35,151 nucleotides of DNA from JBCBEX01 sp038528235 (GTDB lineage Bacteria; Bacteroidota; Rhodothermia; Rhodothermales; Rubricoccaceae). The stretch lies in assembly GCA_038528235.1 (NCBI GenBank), contig JBCBEX010000043.1:1-35151 (forward strand), in the 5' to 3' direction. This document shows, piece after piece, positions 1-6,779 of this stretch. The notes under the pieces are model-generated. The model made no database searches. It was given only the letters and a program-made list of their open reading frames with translations, and was not told where the DNA came from. Position numbers and translations under genes: made by a program. Position 1 is the first letter of the stretch, and each line of letters begins with the position of its first letter.

Positions 1-295
1 CCCGGACGCTTGTCGAGTCGAGCAAGAGCCACTCTAGGTCAGGGTCCTGGAAGTGGTCAAAGAGGCGCTGCCAGATGCCCTTACGGCTCCAGCGGTCGAA
101 GCGCCGCCAGACGGAGTTCCACTTACCGTAGCGCTTGGGGAGGTCGCGCCAGGGGCCGCCGTTGCGGGCGATGTAGTTGACGGCGTCCAGGAAGAGGCGA
201 TTGTTGCGCGCGGTGCGCCCGGGGTCGGTGGCCTTGCCGGGAAGCAAAGGGGCGAGGCGGTGCCAATCGGCGTCGGAGATGGCGTAGCGATGCAT
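1..295 (-). CDS. IS5-family transposase, N-terminal part (runs off the window)
   Basis: The minus-strand frame opens with ATG at 293-295 and stays open to base 1, giving 98 codons. It begins MHRYAISDADW, continues with GRTARNNRLFLDAVNYIARN and NGGPWRDLPKRYGKW, and reaches LLLDSTSVR at the window edge. This is the layout of the N-terminal domain of IS5/IS427-type transposases, which precedes the DDE catalytic domain; the Asp of LLLDST is the expected first catalytic Asp. The rest lies outside the window, so whether the enzyme is intact cannot be judged. A frame starting further upstream at 359 on the same strand is a different reading frame and encodes nothing recognisable. The family call rests on motif memory but is strong. 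Confidence 0.85.
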   Translation of the reverse strand, partial: MHRYAISDADWHRLAPLLPGKATDPGRTARNNRLFLDAVNYIARNGGPWRDLPKRYGKWNSVWRRFDRWSRKGIWQRLFDHFQDPDLEWLLLDSTSVR

Positions 296-366
296 GGCAG
301 CAGGGTTGGTGCTGCCGGGGGTATCGGCCTAATCGGCTGGACTTCTTAAATGTCCACACGCTCTAG
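1..366 (-). mobile_element. IS5-family insertion sequence, one end
   Basis: This holds the transposase start plus about 67 bp of leader. On the minus strand the element appears to begin near 362-364 with GAGCGTGTGGACATTTAAG, a sequence of the kind found at IS5/IS427 termini. A CTAG tetranucleotide at 363-366 fits an IS5-type target. It overlaps the TAG stop of the neighbouring LysM gene. The opposite terminal repeat and the second target copy are outside the window, so the exact boundary is inferred. Confidence 0.6.
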
Positions 367-1712
367 GGGATCATCCGAACGTCGACGCTCGCGGCCTGCG
401 TCGGGTCGAGGCCGAGCGCTTCGGCAGCGCGGCGCGACAGTTCCATGACGAACTGACCACTTACCGGGCCGCGATCGGCGATCCGCACAAACACGCTGCG
501 CTGGAGCGACGGATTGGTGACGAGCACCACGCTCCCGAACGGCAGGTCGCGGTGGCTCCCGACGAGCGCATCGGGGTCGTAGGCGACGCCGCTGGCCATC
601 GCGCGGCCAGCGAGGCCGTCGGGATAGACGAGCACTTGGCCCGTCTCCGTGGGCGGAGGCAGCGATGCCTGGACGGTGCGGTGGTACTGCATCGTACCCA
701 CTTCCTCGGGAAGGAACAGCAACTGCCCCGCGACGAGCGGCGCCGTCGTGAGCCCGGGGTTGGCGCTCACGAGCGCCTGGGCTCCGATCTGGTAGCGCGA
801 CGCGATGGCGTAGAGCGTCTCGCCGCGCCGCACGAGGTGCACCTCGTCGGCCGGCACGGTGGTGTCGGTCATGACGAAGGGCGGCGGGGCCACTGTGAGT
901 TGGACCACCTCGGCTGGCTGGAGCGAGCGTGGGGCCGGGAGCGGCGCTGTCGGTGGCACGGACGCGATCGTCGAGGCCGCGTCATTCGACGGCGCGGATT
1001 CTTCGGGAGCTTCCACCTCGGACTCCTCCGAATTCGGATCGTCAGCGAGGTCGGCGCTCGAGAGCCCGCCTGGCAGTACGCCACCTGGCACCGGGGGCGG
1101 CACCGTCGTCCTCGTTTCCTCCGGCTCGTCGGCGTCCACAGGCAGCGTCGCAGCCACGTCCTCACCCGCAGGCTCCTCGTCCTGGACGGCATCGGTAGGA
1201 GGAACGGCAGACTCGGTCGGCTCGCTCGGGGGCGGCACAGCTTCCTCCCGAGCCAGGCTCGACGCGGCCACCTGCGCGGCCTGGCGCACGACCACGCGCT
1301 GTCCCACGCTCAGCTGCGTGTCGGTCAGGCCGTTCCACCCCATCAGTTCATCGACGGAGGTGTCGTACCACACCGAGAGGCGATAGAGCGTTTCCCCAGA
1401 CCGCACCGTGTGCACGAGCGCGCCGGTGTCATCTGCGACCGCAGGCACGGGAGGAGCCGATGCCAACGGCGAGGGCGGCGGCACTGCAGACGACGGCGGT
1501 GCCGCCCCGGGAATTCGGAGGGTCTGCCCCACCTGAATGCGGTTGTCGAGCAGTCCGTTGACCTGGCGAAGGTCGAAGACCGTCGTCTCGAAGCGCTGGG
1601 CGATGTTGTAGAGCGTGTCGCCGCGCTCAACGACGTACTCGGTCGTCTGGGTGAACGCGGGCGGCGCAGCCACGAGGAGGAGCAGACCGCAGAGCAGGAG
1701 GAGACGTGTCAT
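363..1712 (-). CDS. LysM-repeat protein with RlpA-like C-terminal domain
   Basis: This is a 449-residue secreted or periplasmic cell-wall protein. Residues 1-22 form a signal peptide (leucine-rich core, then PPAFTQ). Three LysM peptidoglycan-binding modules follow at about 26-68, 102-142 and 293-336, each with an RGDTLY or SGETLY/RGETLY core. Between the second and third is a Pro/Glu/Ala-rich linker. Residues about 362-449 resemble the RlpA double-psi beta-barrel, with GSHRDLPFGS (His near 387) and VRIADRGP (Asp near 413) at the positions of the RlpA catalytic pair. RlpA proteins are lytic transglycosylases acting on peptidoglycan lacking stem peptides; activity here is inferred. The TAG stop abuts the IS end, yet the C-terminus VDVRMIP looks complete. 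It lies 70 bp downstream of the TPR gene. Confidence 0.85.
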   Translation of the reverse strand: MTRLLLLCGLLLLVAAPPAFTQTTEYVVERGDTLYNIAQRFETTVFDLRQVNGLLDNRIQVGQTLRIPGAAPPSSAVPPPSPLASAPPVPAVADDTGALVHTVRSGETLYRLSVWYDTSVDELMGWNGLTDTQLSVGQRVVVRQAAQVAASSLAREEAVPPPSEPTESAVPPTDAVQDEEPAGEDVAATLPVDADEPEETRTTVPPPVPGGVLPGGLSSADLADDPNSEESEVEAPEESAPSNDAASTIASVPPTAPLPAPRSLQPAEVVQLTVAPPPFVMTDTTVPADEVHLVRRGETLYAIASRYQIGAQALVSANPGLTTAPLVAGQLLFLPEEVGTMQYHRTVQASLPPPTETGQVLVYPDGLAGRAMASGVAYDPDALVGSHRDLPFGSVVLVTNPSLQRSVFVRIADRGPVSGQFVMELSRRAAEALGLDPTQAASVDVRMIP

Positions 1713-1744
1713 GATCGGAGCGTCAGCGCGTGGGCGTCGGGGCT

Positions 1745-1792
1745 GTGTCGTCAGCCATCCGTGTCGTCAGTCGTCCAAGTCGTCAGTCATCG
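1745..1792. repeat. Three 16-bp (six 8-bp) tandem units between the TPR and LysM genes
   Basis: Three consecutive 16-bp units (1745-1760, 1761-1776, 1777-1792) share the core GTCGTCAG, and each splits into two octamers. Seen on the minus strand, the first unit contains the last codons and the TGA stop of the TPR gene. Only one arm is present, with no reverse-complementary partner. Confidence 0.75.
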
Positions 1793-2109
1793 AAGCCGAG
1801 GCCCTCGGCTTCGAGGAGCGCGCTCTGGAGCTCGGCGCGGGCGTGGAGGTCGCCGAGGCGCTGCGCCGTGCGGATGCCCGCCTGGTAGGTCGCGATGGCC
1901 TCTTCGAGCCGGGCTAGGTCTTCGTAGAGCTTGCCGAGGTGGTAGTAGGTGCCGACGTAGTTCGGGTGGTCGGCCACGAGTCCTTCGAAGAGAGCGAGGG
2001 CGTCGTCGGCCTGGCTGCGTTTGCGATACTCGGTGGCGAGGGCGTAGCGGGTGAACGGGTCCTCGGGGTCGTCCTCGTAGTAGGTGAGGAGCGTCTGAAG
2101 TCGGTCCAT
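1783..2109 (-). CDS. Tetratricopeptide-repeat protein, small
   Basis: This is a 108-residue soluble protein with no signal peptide. Two to three helical repeats of TPR type are visible: DPFTRYALATEYRKRSQADDALALFEG (split across about residues 17-43), then the repeat around YVGTYYHLGKLYEDLARLEEAI, with the consensus Gly/Tyr/Ala positions. TPR proteins are protein-interaction scaffolds and no partner can be named. The ATG at 2107-2109 is the only sensible start. The 3' end and stop codon are part of the 16-bp repeat that fills the gap before the LysM gene, with which it is probably co-transcribed. Confidence 0.75.
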   Translation of the reverse strand: MDRLQTLLTYYEDDPEDPFTRYALATEYRKRSQADDALALFEGLVADHPNYVGTYYHLGKLYEDLARLEEAIATYQAGIRTAQRLGDLHARAELQSALLEAEGLGFDD

Positions 2110-2145
2110 GCGCGCGTGGGGAACGCGGAAAGCGGGCGAATAGGC

Positions 2146-2153
2146 GAAGATAC
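2146..2153 (-). promoter_or_regulatory. Possible -7/-10 promoter element for the TPR gene
   Basis: The minus strand reads GTATCTTC about 37 nt before the TPR start. The identical octamer lies 50 nt before yajC. It resembles the TAnnTTnG -7 element of Bacteroidota sigma-A promoters. No convincing -33 element is seen. Confidence 0.3.
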
Positions 2154-2311
2154 GCCGATGGCTGCGCCAGATCGACGGTGCCCCGCCTCACCCCAGGGGC
2201 TCCTCTCGATCATAGCGTCGCGCCCTGCCTCGACTCACGTTGCACCTGCTGCCTTGGCACTTCATCATTGCCCCCGCTTCCACCTCCACCCTTTCCACTT
2301 CGAGCGTCGGC

Positions 2312-3079
2312 TCACCAGCTACCGCCTGCGCCGCCGCCGCCGAAGCCGCCGCCGCCAAACCCGCCGAAACCACCCCCACCGAAGCCGCCGCCGCCAAACC
2401 CGCCCCGGCTTGACCCGCCGAAGCCGCCTGGGAGCACAACGATGCCCGGTCCAGAGCGACGACGACGCCCGCCCGAAGAGCCGCCCCCTGTGCCGCTGAT
2501 CAGGCCGCTGATGATGAAGTAGGCGAGCAGGATGCCGAGGTAGATCAGCGCCACGTTGACGCCCTCGCCCTCGGGCGCTTCGGGGACGGCCTCGTATTCC
2601 CCCGCCGCCGCGGCCTGGATCGCGTCGACGGCGCGCTGAATGCCCGCGTAGAAGTCGCCCTGCCGAAACGCCGGGACGATGACGTTGCGCACGATGCGAC
2701 CCGCGAGCGCGTCCGGCACCGCACCCTCGAGCCCGAAGCCCGTCGCGATGTAGACCTGCCGCGTGTCGCGCACCACGAGCAACACCGCGCCGTTGTCCAC
2801 GTCGCCGCGCCCGACGCCCCACGTCTGCCCCAGTTCGGTCGCATACATCCCCGGGTCGGCCCCGCCGATGTCAGTCAGCGTTACCACGACGATCTGCGTG
2901 GAGGTCTCCCGCTCGTAGGCGAGCAGATCCTGCCGAAGCGCCTGCGCCTCGCCCGGCGTGAGCAACCCCGCGCGGTCCACCACGAGGTCCTGCACCGGCG
3001 GGATCACGTCCAGGCTCTGCGCGCCCACCGCCAGCGTGGGAAGCAGCATACAGACGAAAAGCAGAAATCGGAGACCCAC
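2312..3079 (-). CDS. TPM-domain membrane protein (YgcG-like)
   Basis: This 255-residue protein has a cleavable signal (1-20, ending AVGAQS) and a TPM domain at about 25-155. Visible hallmarks are VVDRAGLLTPGEAQALRQ, STQIVVVTL and the DNGAVLLV stretch. A transmembrane helix follows near 178-195 (VALIYLGILLAYFIISGLIS), then an Arg patch, then a glycine/phenylalanine-rich low-complexity tail ending GGAGGSW. This architecture is typical of YgcG-type proteins, where the TPM domain faces the periplasm. The family has been linked to phosphatase activity and photosystem repair in plants; the bacterial role is not settled. It sits immediately after lemA, a pairing seen in many genomes that suggests a shared membrane function. 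Confidence 0.85.
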   Translation of the reverse strand: MGLRFLLFVCMLLPTLAVGAQSLDVIPPVQDLVVDRAGLLTPGEAQALRQDLLAYERETSTQIVVVTLTDIGGADPGMYATELGQTWGVGRGDVDNGAVLLVVRDTRQVYIATGFGLEGAVPDALAGRIVRNVIVPAFRQGDFYAGIQRAVDAIQAAAAGEYEAVPEAPEGEGVNVALIYLGILLAYFIISGLISGTGGGSSGGRRRRSGPGIVVLPGGFGGSSRGGFGGGGFGGGGFGGFGGGGFGGGGAGGSW

Positions 3080-3083
3080 GACC

Positions 3084-3152
3084 GTGTTGCGTGTTGAGGG
3101 GTGCGTGTTGGGTTAGCGCTCCTCACGCAATACGCAACACGCACCACTTGCT
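3084..3152. repeat. Heptad hairpin array between lemA and the TPM gene
   Basis: The left arm has four 7-bp units (GTGTTGC, GTGTTGA, GGGGTGC, GTGTTGG) and the right arm has ACGCAAT, ACGCAAC, ACGCACC, ACTTGCT from 3125 onward. The arms are reverse-complementary in their cores (GTGTTGCGT against ACGCAACAC). It fills most of the 107-bp intercistronic gap. Confidence 0.7.
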
Positions 3153-3186
3153 GAGCCGCCGAACCCGCTAGGCTGAAAGACGGCCG

Positions 3187-3789
3187 CTAGTCGAAGCTGA
3201 CCGTCGGCGCGTCTTCGGCCCCCGCGTCGGCCTCGAACGGCGTGCGGCGGTCAAAGCCAAAGATCCCGGCAAAGAGCGCCGTCGGCATGCGGCGGACTTG
3301 CTGGTTGTAGTCGGTGACCTCCTCGTTGTAGCGCTGGCGGGCGACCGAGATGCGGTTCTCGGTGCCTTCGAGTTGCACCTGGAGGTCGCGGAAGGCCTCG
3401 GTCGCGCCGAGCTCGGGATAGTCTTCACGGACGGCGTTGATGAGCGCGCCGGTGGCCGCACCGAGCTGCTGCTGCGCGTTGAGGTACTGCTCGACAGCCT
3501 GTGGGTTGTTGAGGTCCTCGGCGGTGAGCGTCACGTTGACGGCCCGCGTGCGCGCCTCGGTCACCTGCGTGAGCGTCTCCTGCTCGAAGTCGGCGGCGCC
3601 TTCGACCGTCGCGACGAGGTTTGGGATGAGGTCGGCGCGGCGCTGGTACTGGCTCTCGACGTCGGCCCACGCTTGGTTGACCCTCTCGTCCTTGCCGACG
3701 AGCGAGTTGTAGGCCCCGCACCCGACGCAGCCGCCGAAGCCGAGGATGAGAACGAGGACGAGAACGATGATGGAGCCGGTGCTACGCAT
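3187..3789 (-). CDS. lemA: LemA family protein
   Basis: This 200-residue protein has one N-terminal hydrophobic segment (about 7-24) followed by an extended helical domain. Family hallmarks are YNSLVGKDERVNQAWADVES, RRADLIPNLVATVEG, the central FRDLQVQLEGTENRISVARQ (split by the usual NR pair) and the Tyr/Asn motif RYNEEVTDYN. LemA proteins are membrane-anchored with a four-helix bundle outside the cytoplasm; the biochemical role is unknown. The gene precedes the TPM-domain gene with a repeat-filled gap, so the two are likely one transcript. The ATG at 3787-3789 gives the usual family length. Confidence 0.92.
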   Translation of the reverse strand: MRSTGSIIVLVLVLILGFGGCVGCGAYNSLVGKDERVNQAWADVESQYQRRADLIPNLVATVEGAADFEQETLTQVTEARTRAVNVTLTAEDLNNPQAVEQYLNAQQQLGAATGALINAVREDYPELGATEAFRDLQVQLEGTENRISVARQRYNEEVTDYNQQVRRMPTALFAGIFGFDRRTPFEADAGAEDAPTVSFD

Positions 3790-4158
3790 GGCTGGATGGG
3801 GCTGGAGAGCGAGTCGGTGGACGAGAGGGCGGCCGGCAGTGCGTGCCGAGCGCGGGTGGCACGACGCAATCTACGGAGCCCCCTGACTTCGGATGCGCGA
3901 TCGCGCCCCGTGGCGGCTCAGCGCCCCACCTCAACGGCGGAGGCGACGTTGGACATGACAGGGCAAACCGGCGCAGCAGCAACGCCGGCTGCGATGTCGG
4001 CTGCGATGTTAGCGAGGCACCCGGCTGCACGTCGGTAGGCCCAGTCCCTCTGGCTTTCTGCCTCGGATCGGAGCCGTTGCGCAGGATAGGGTGCATCTGT
4101 TGGCGCGCTGGCCCGTAGATTTCGCCCAACGTCCTCCTCACCTGCTCCTCGCCGCGCT
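3790..4158. other. Intergenic region between divergent lemA and the NfeD-like gene
   Basis: These 369 bp must contain promoters for both directions, but I cannot place convincing ones. A tandem CTGCGATGT pair around 3990-4010 is the only local repeat seen. A 119-codon minus-strand frame crosses it but has arbitrary composition and no family resemblance. Confidence 0.5.
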
Positions 4159-4647
4159 GTGGACTTCATCACGCCGCTGCTCTTCGTACTGGTCGGCCTC
4201 GCGCTGATCACGGCCGAGGTCTACTTCATACCCGGCCTCAACGTGGTCGGCGTGGCGGGGGTGCTCAGCTTGCTGCTGGGCGTCGGCTATGCGTTTGTGA
4301 CGAGTGGTCTGGTAGGCGGTGCCGTGACGCTCGGTGGGTCCGTCGTGCTGAGCGGGTTGCTCGGCGTGGCGCTGGTGCGATCCGGAGCGTGGAACCGCTT
4401 CATCTTGCAGTCGGACCTCGGCTCTTCGCCCTCGGACCGCTTGCTCGAGGAGGAGACCCGGGCTCGCTACCTCGGGCGATCCGGCACCGCGGTGTCGCCG
4501 CTGCGCCCCACGGGCGTCGCCGAGATCGACGGGGAGCGCGTGGAGGTGCAGACCGAGGGCGAGTTTATCGCGGCCGGGAGCCGCATCCGCATCGTGGCGA
4601 TGGACCGCCGCCGCTACTTCGCGCGCCTCGACAAGGACGAGGCGTGA
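4159..4647 (+). CDS. NfeD-like membrane protein
   Basis: This 162-residue protein has three membrane segments in its first 75 residues (TPLLFVLVGLALITAEVYF, VVGVAGVLSLLLGVGYAF, GAVTLGGSVVLSGLLGVAL) and a C-terminal soluble OB-fold domain. The signature of that domain is GRSGTAVSPLRPTGVAEIDG followed by VEVQTEGEFIAAGSRIRIV. This is the short NfeD architecture, without the N-terminal ClpP-class protease part. Such proteins usually partner with flotillin or SPFH proteins; none is in this window. The start is GTG at 4159-4161; no ribosome binding site helps decide it. It is followed 43 bp later by the DoxX-like gene. Confidence 0.82.
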   Translation: MDFITPLLFVLVGLALITAEVYFIPGLNVVGVAGVLSLLLGVGYAFVTSGLVGGAVTLGGSVVLSGLLGVALVRSGAWNRFILQSDLGSSPSDRLLEEETRARYLGRSGTAVSPLRPTGVAEIDGERVEVQTEGEFIAAGSRIRIVAMDRRRYFARLDKDEA

Positions 4648-4690
4648 TCGACAGAGACACGGACAAGGACGCACCGCCACACAACGCGGC

Positions 4691-5086
4691 ATGACGCAAC
4701 GGGAGCCCGAAAGCCGATGGCGACGAGGAGCGCGGTGGACGCTCGCTGTGCTCTTCATCGGGGCGGGCGCGATGCACTTCGTGAGCCCAGAACCCTACGT
4801 CCGTCTCATTCCCCCGTACCTCCCCGCTCCGCTGCTGCTCGTCTACGTGAGCGGCATCGCGGAGGTGCTTGGCGGCCTCGGCGTGCTCCTGCGCGCAACG
4901 CGACGCTGGGCTGGACTCGGCCTGGTCGCACTGCTGATGGTGTTCCTGCTCACCCACGTCCACATGGCGCTCAACCCGGCGGACTACGCCGATCTCGGGG
5001 TGCCCGCGTGGGGCTGGTGGGCGCGCCTGCCGGTGCAAGGCCTCCTCGTCGCGTGGGTCTGGTGGACGACGCAGCCCCGTCGCTAG
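4691..5086 (+). CDS. DoxX-like integral membrane protein
   Basis: This 131-residue protein has four predicted membrane helices: WTLAVLFIGAGAMHFV, PLLLVYVSGIAEVLGGLGVL, WAGLGLVALLMVFLLTHVHM and the C-terminal LPVQGLLVAWVWW. The GAMHF and GIAEVLGGLGVLL motifs match DoxX/DoxD-like small membrane proteins. Their molecular function is mostly unknown; some members are tied to thiol or quinone metabolism. It lies between the NfeD-like gene and yajC, all on the plus strand. The ATG follows directly after the previous gene's trailing 43 bp. Confidence 0.75.
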   Translation: MTQREPESRWRRGARWTLAVLFIGAGAMHFVSPEPYVRLIPPYLPAPLLLVYVSGIAEVLGGLGVLLRATRRWAGLGLVALLMVFLLTHVHMALNPADYADLGVPAWGWWARLPVQGLLVAWVWWTTQPRR

Positions 5087-5131
5087 CCGGTCCGAATCCA
5101 CGCGCGGCGCACGGATCGGCCGGGACCGGCC

Positions 5132-5139
5132 CCGTATCT
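5132..5139 (+). promoter_or_regulatory. Possible -7/-10 promoter element for yajC
   Basis: GTATCTTC lies 50 nt before the yajC start, identical to the octamer upstream of the TPR gene. It follows a small GGCCGGGACCGGCC inverted repeat that could end the upstream transcript. This is inference from recurrence only. Confidence 0.3.
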
Positions 5140-5189
5140 TCTGCGCGGAAAAACACCCCCACCTCCCACCTGCATCGCAGATCCACGCC

Positions 5190-5486
5190 ATGACGCCCAT
5201 TCTCGCCCAAGCCGCGCCCGGCTTCGACCCGAGCTTCCTCATCATGATGGGGTTGATCTTCGTGGTCTTCTACTTCTTCATCATCCGCCCGCAGCGCAAC
5301 CGCGAGAAGCAGCACCAAGCCATGATCGAGGCGCTCAAGAAGGGCGACCGCGTCACCACCATCGGCGGCATTCACGGCAAAGTCCACAGCCTCGACGACG
5401 GCACCGTGCTCGTGGAGGTCGACGGCAACACGACCAAGCTGCGCTTCGACCGCAAGGCCATCGCTGCCGTCCAAGGCAAGGAGTAA
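5190..5486 (+). CDS. yajC: Preprotein translocase accessory subunit YajC
   Basis: This 98-residue protein has a short periplasmic N-terminus (QAAPGFDPSF), a single membrane helix (LIMMGLIFVVFYFFII) and the family signature RPQRNREKQHQAMIEALKKG, followed by the basic/acidic cytoplasmic domain with GDRVTTIGGIHGKV. YajC associates with SecDF-YidC and the SecYEG channel. Length and motif order are standard. It converges with rnc, with stops 63 bp apart, and no clear terminator is visible between them. Confidence 0.95.
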   Translation: MTPILAQAAPGFDPSFLIMMGLIFVVFYFFIIRPQRNREKQHQAMIEALKKGDRVTTIGGIHGKVHSLDDGTVLVEVDGNTTKLRFDRKAIAAVQGKE

Positions 5487-5549
5487 GGCAGCGCCTCGCC
5501 GTCCGCTATCCGCCTTCGACGACCCGAGCGCCCTGCACAGCGCGCACCG

Positions 5550-6398
5550 CTACGCGTCGCTCTCGGCATCCACCGTCACCTCGGCTCCATCCTCCGCGGC
5601 TTGCCGGAAATACTCCAGCGCGACGCGCGCGGCCTTCTGCTCGGCCTTTTTCTTCGAGCGCGCCGTACCGCGTCCGTAGGCGTTCTCGCCCACGTGCACC
5701 TCGACCGTAAACCGGCGGTCGTGGCTCGGGCCCTCTTCGTGGACGACGAGGTAGGACGGCTGGGGCCACGCGCGGGCCTGGGCGTACTCCAGGAGCAGGC
5801 TCTTGTAGTTGCTGCGCGTCGCGGCGAGGTCGTCCAGGTCGACGCGCTCGTCGAGGAGGTCGAGGACGAACGTGCGGGCCGCCTCGATGCCCTGGTCGCG
5901 GTAGAGCGCCCCGAGGATCGCCTCGAAGGCGTCGGCGAGGATGGTCGCGTTGTGACGGCCGTCGGTGGAGGCCATGTTGTCGCTCATGAGGATGAGCGGG
6001 CCGAGGTCGATGGCCTCGGCGTAGGCCGCGAGCGCCTGTCCGTTGACCAGCTTGGCGCGCATGCGCGTGAGGAAGCCCTCGTCGCGGTCGGGAAACTCGT
6101 CGTAGAGCCGCTCGGCGACGATCATGCCGAGGACGGCGTCGCCGAGGAACTCCAGGCGCTCGTTGGAGAGCAGGTGGCTATCGGGCTGGCCGCGCAGCAC
6201 AGAGCGGTGGCGCAGCGCCCGCTCGTAGAGAGCGAGGTCGCCGACGGGCATGCCGAAGAGCGCTTCGAGGTCGCCCCGGGCCACGCCGGCCGGGCTTGCT
6301 TTGGGCGGGCGCCGCAAGAACCGAAGTACGCGCCCGAGCAGCGCGGCGGCGGCCGCGGCACGCGAGGAGGAACCGTTGCTGGTGACCGTAGTCGCCAT
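5550..6398 (-). CDS. rnc: Ribonuclease III
   Basis: This enzyme cleaves double-stranded RNA in rRNA processing and mRNA turnover. The nuclease signature NERLEFLGDAVL lies at about 79-90. A second acidic cluster, LADAFEAILGALY, supplies the downstream metal-binding Asp and Glu. A C-terminal double-stranded-RNA-binding domain starts near NYKSLLLEYAQ and contains ARSKKKAEQKAA. With the ATG at 6396-6398 the protein is 282 residues with an Ala-rich N-terminal tail. The frame is open to 6455, but the extra 19 residues are hydrophobic and atypical for this cytosolic enzyme, so I prefer the internal start. The acidic C-terminal tail is not part of the family core. Confidence 0.92.
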   Translation of the reverse strand: MATTVTSNGSSSRAAAAAALLGRVLRFLRRPPKASPAGVARGDLEALFGMPVGDLALYERALRHRSVLRGQPDSHLLSNERLEFLGDAVLGMIVAERLYDEFPDRDEGFLTRMRAKLVNGQALAAYAEAIDLGPLILMSDNMASTDGRHNATILADAFEAILGALYRDQGIEAARTFVLDLLDERVDLDDLAATRSNYKSLLLEYAQARAWPQPSYLVVHEEGPSHDRRFTVEVHVGENAYGRGTARSKKKAEQKAARVALEYFRQAAEDGAEVTVDAESDA

Positions 6399-6591
6399 CC
6401 TGAAGAGCAAAGAAGACACGACCCGCATCAGGACGAGCAGGCGCGCCAGAAACACAAAGGCAGAAACTGCGAAGCCGAGGGCGCGGCGATGCGGGCAGGG
6501 GTGGGCCTCTAATCTCCTTGTTTTCTCTCAAGGCTGCAAGCCCTTTTCTGGGCAGCGGGACGGCCTGCGGCCTTTTGTCCATGGTTTGCCA

Positions 6592-6640
6592 GGTCGAAGG
6601 TCGAAGGTCGAAGGTCGAAGGTCGAAGGTCGAAGGTCGAA
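6592..6640. repeat. Seven exact GGTCGAA heptamers
   Basis: Seven uninterrupted, identical 7-bp units run from 6592 to 6640. This is the most homogeneous array in the window. The same heptamer opens the degenerate array between rplQ and rpoA (17927). No reverse-complementary arm follows. Confidence 0.95.
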
Positions 6641-6693
6641 GAAGCAAACCGGCCTCATCGGTGGCGCCAAACGAATTCGCCTGGGTCTCTCCT

Positions 6694-6721
6694 AGTCGCC
6701 AGTCGATAGTCACCAGTCGCC
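6694..6721. repeat. Four AGTCnnn heptads
   Basis: AGTCGCC, AGTCGAT, AGTCACC, AGTCGCC run in register: a constant AGTC with a variable trinucleotide. It lies 54 bp after the GGTCGAA array in the same gap. Confidence 0.75.
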
Positions 6722-6746
6722 TCCCTACCTTCCCCCACGCTCTTCT

Positions 6747-6777
6747 CCCCCCTCGATCCCCCCTCGATCCCCCCTCG
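6747..6777. repeat. 11-bp C-rich tandem repeat before the metallo-hydrolase start
   Basis: Two copies of CCCCCCTCGAT (6747-6757, 6758-6768) and a partial third (6769-6777) end two bases before the ATG, so the leader of this mRNA is pyrimidine-rich and has no ribosome binding site. A shared CACGCTCTTCTCC precedes it here and also precedes the methyltransferase gene (near 13067). Confidence 0.8.
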
Positions 6778-6779
6778 CC

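Larger units (their letters stand above)
6399..6779. other. Intergenic region between divergent rnc and the metallo-hydrolase gene
   Basis: It holds three distinct repeat blocks (6592-6640, 6694-6721, 6747-6777) and the leaders of both genes. Around 6540-6585 there is a GC-rich stretch with GGCCTGCGGCC. No gene is visible. Confidence 0.6.

Noticed and set aside
552..2054. A 500-codon plus-strand frame opposite the LysM gene
   Set aside because: It is Arg/His-rich nonsense composition, while the opposite strand encodes clear LysM repeats.
3782..4141. A 119-codon minus-strand frame upstream of lemA
   Set aside because: It is Pro/Ser/Arg-rich with no pattern, overlaps the lemA start and lies in what should be a promoter region.
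6592..6721. Possible CRISPR array
   Set aside because: Units are 7 bp with no spacers between identical repeats; no cas genes are near.
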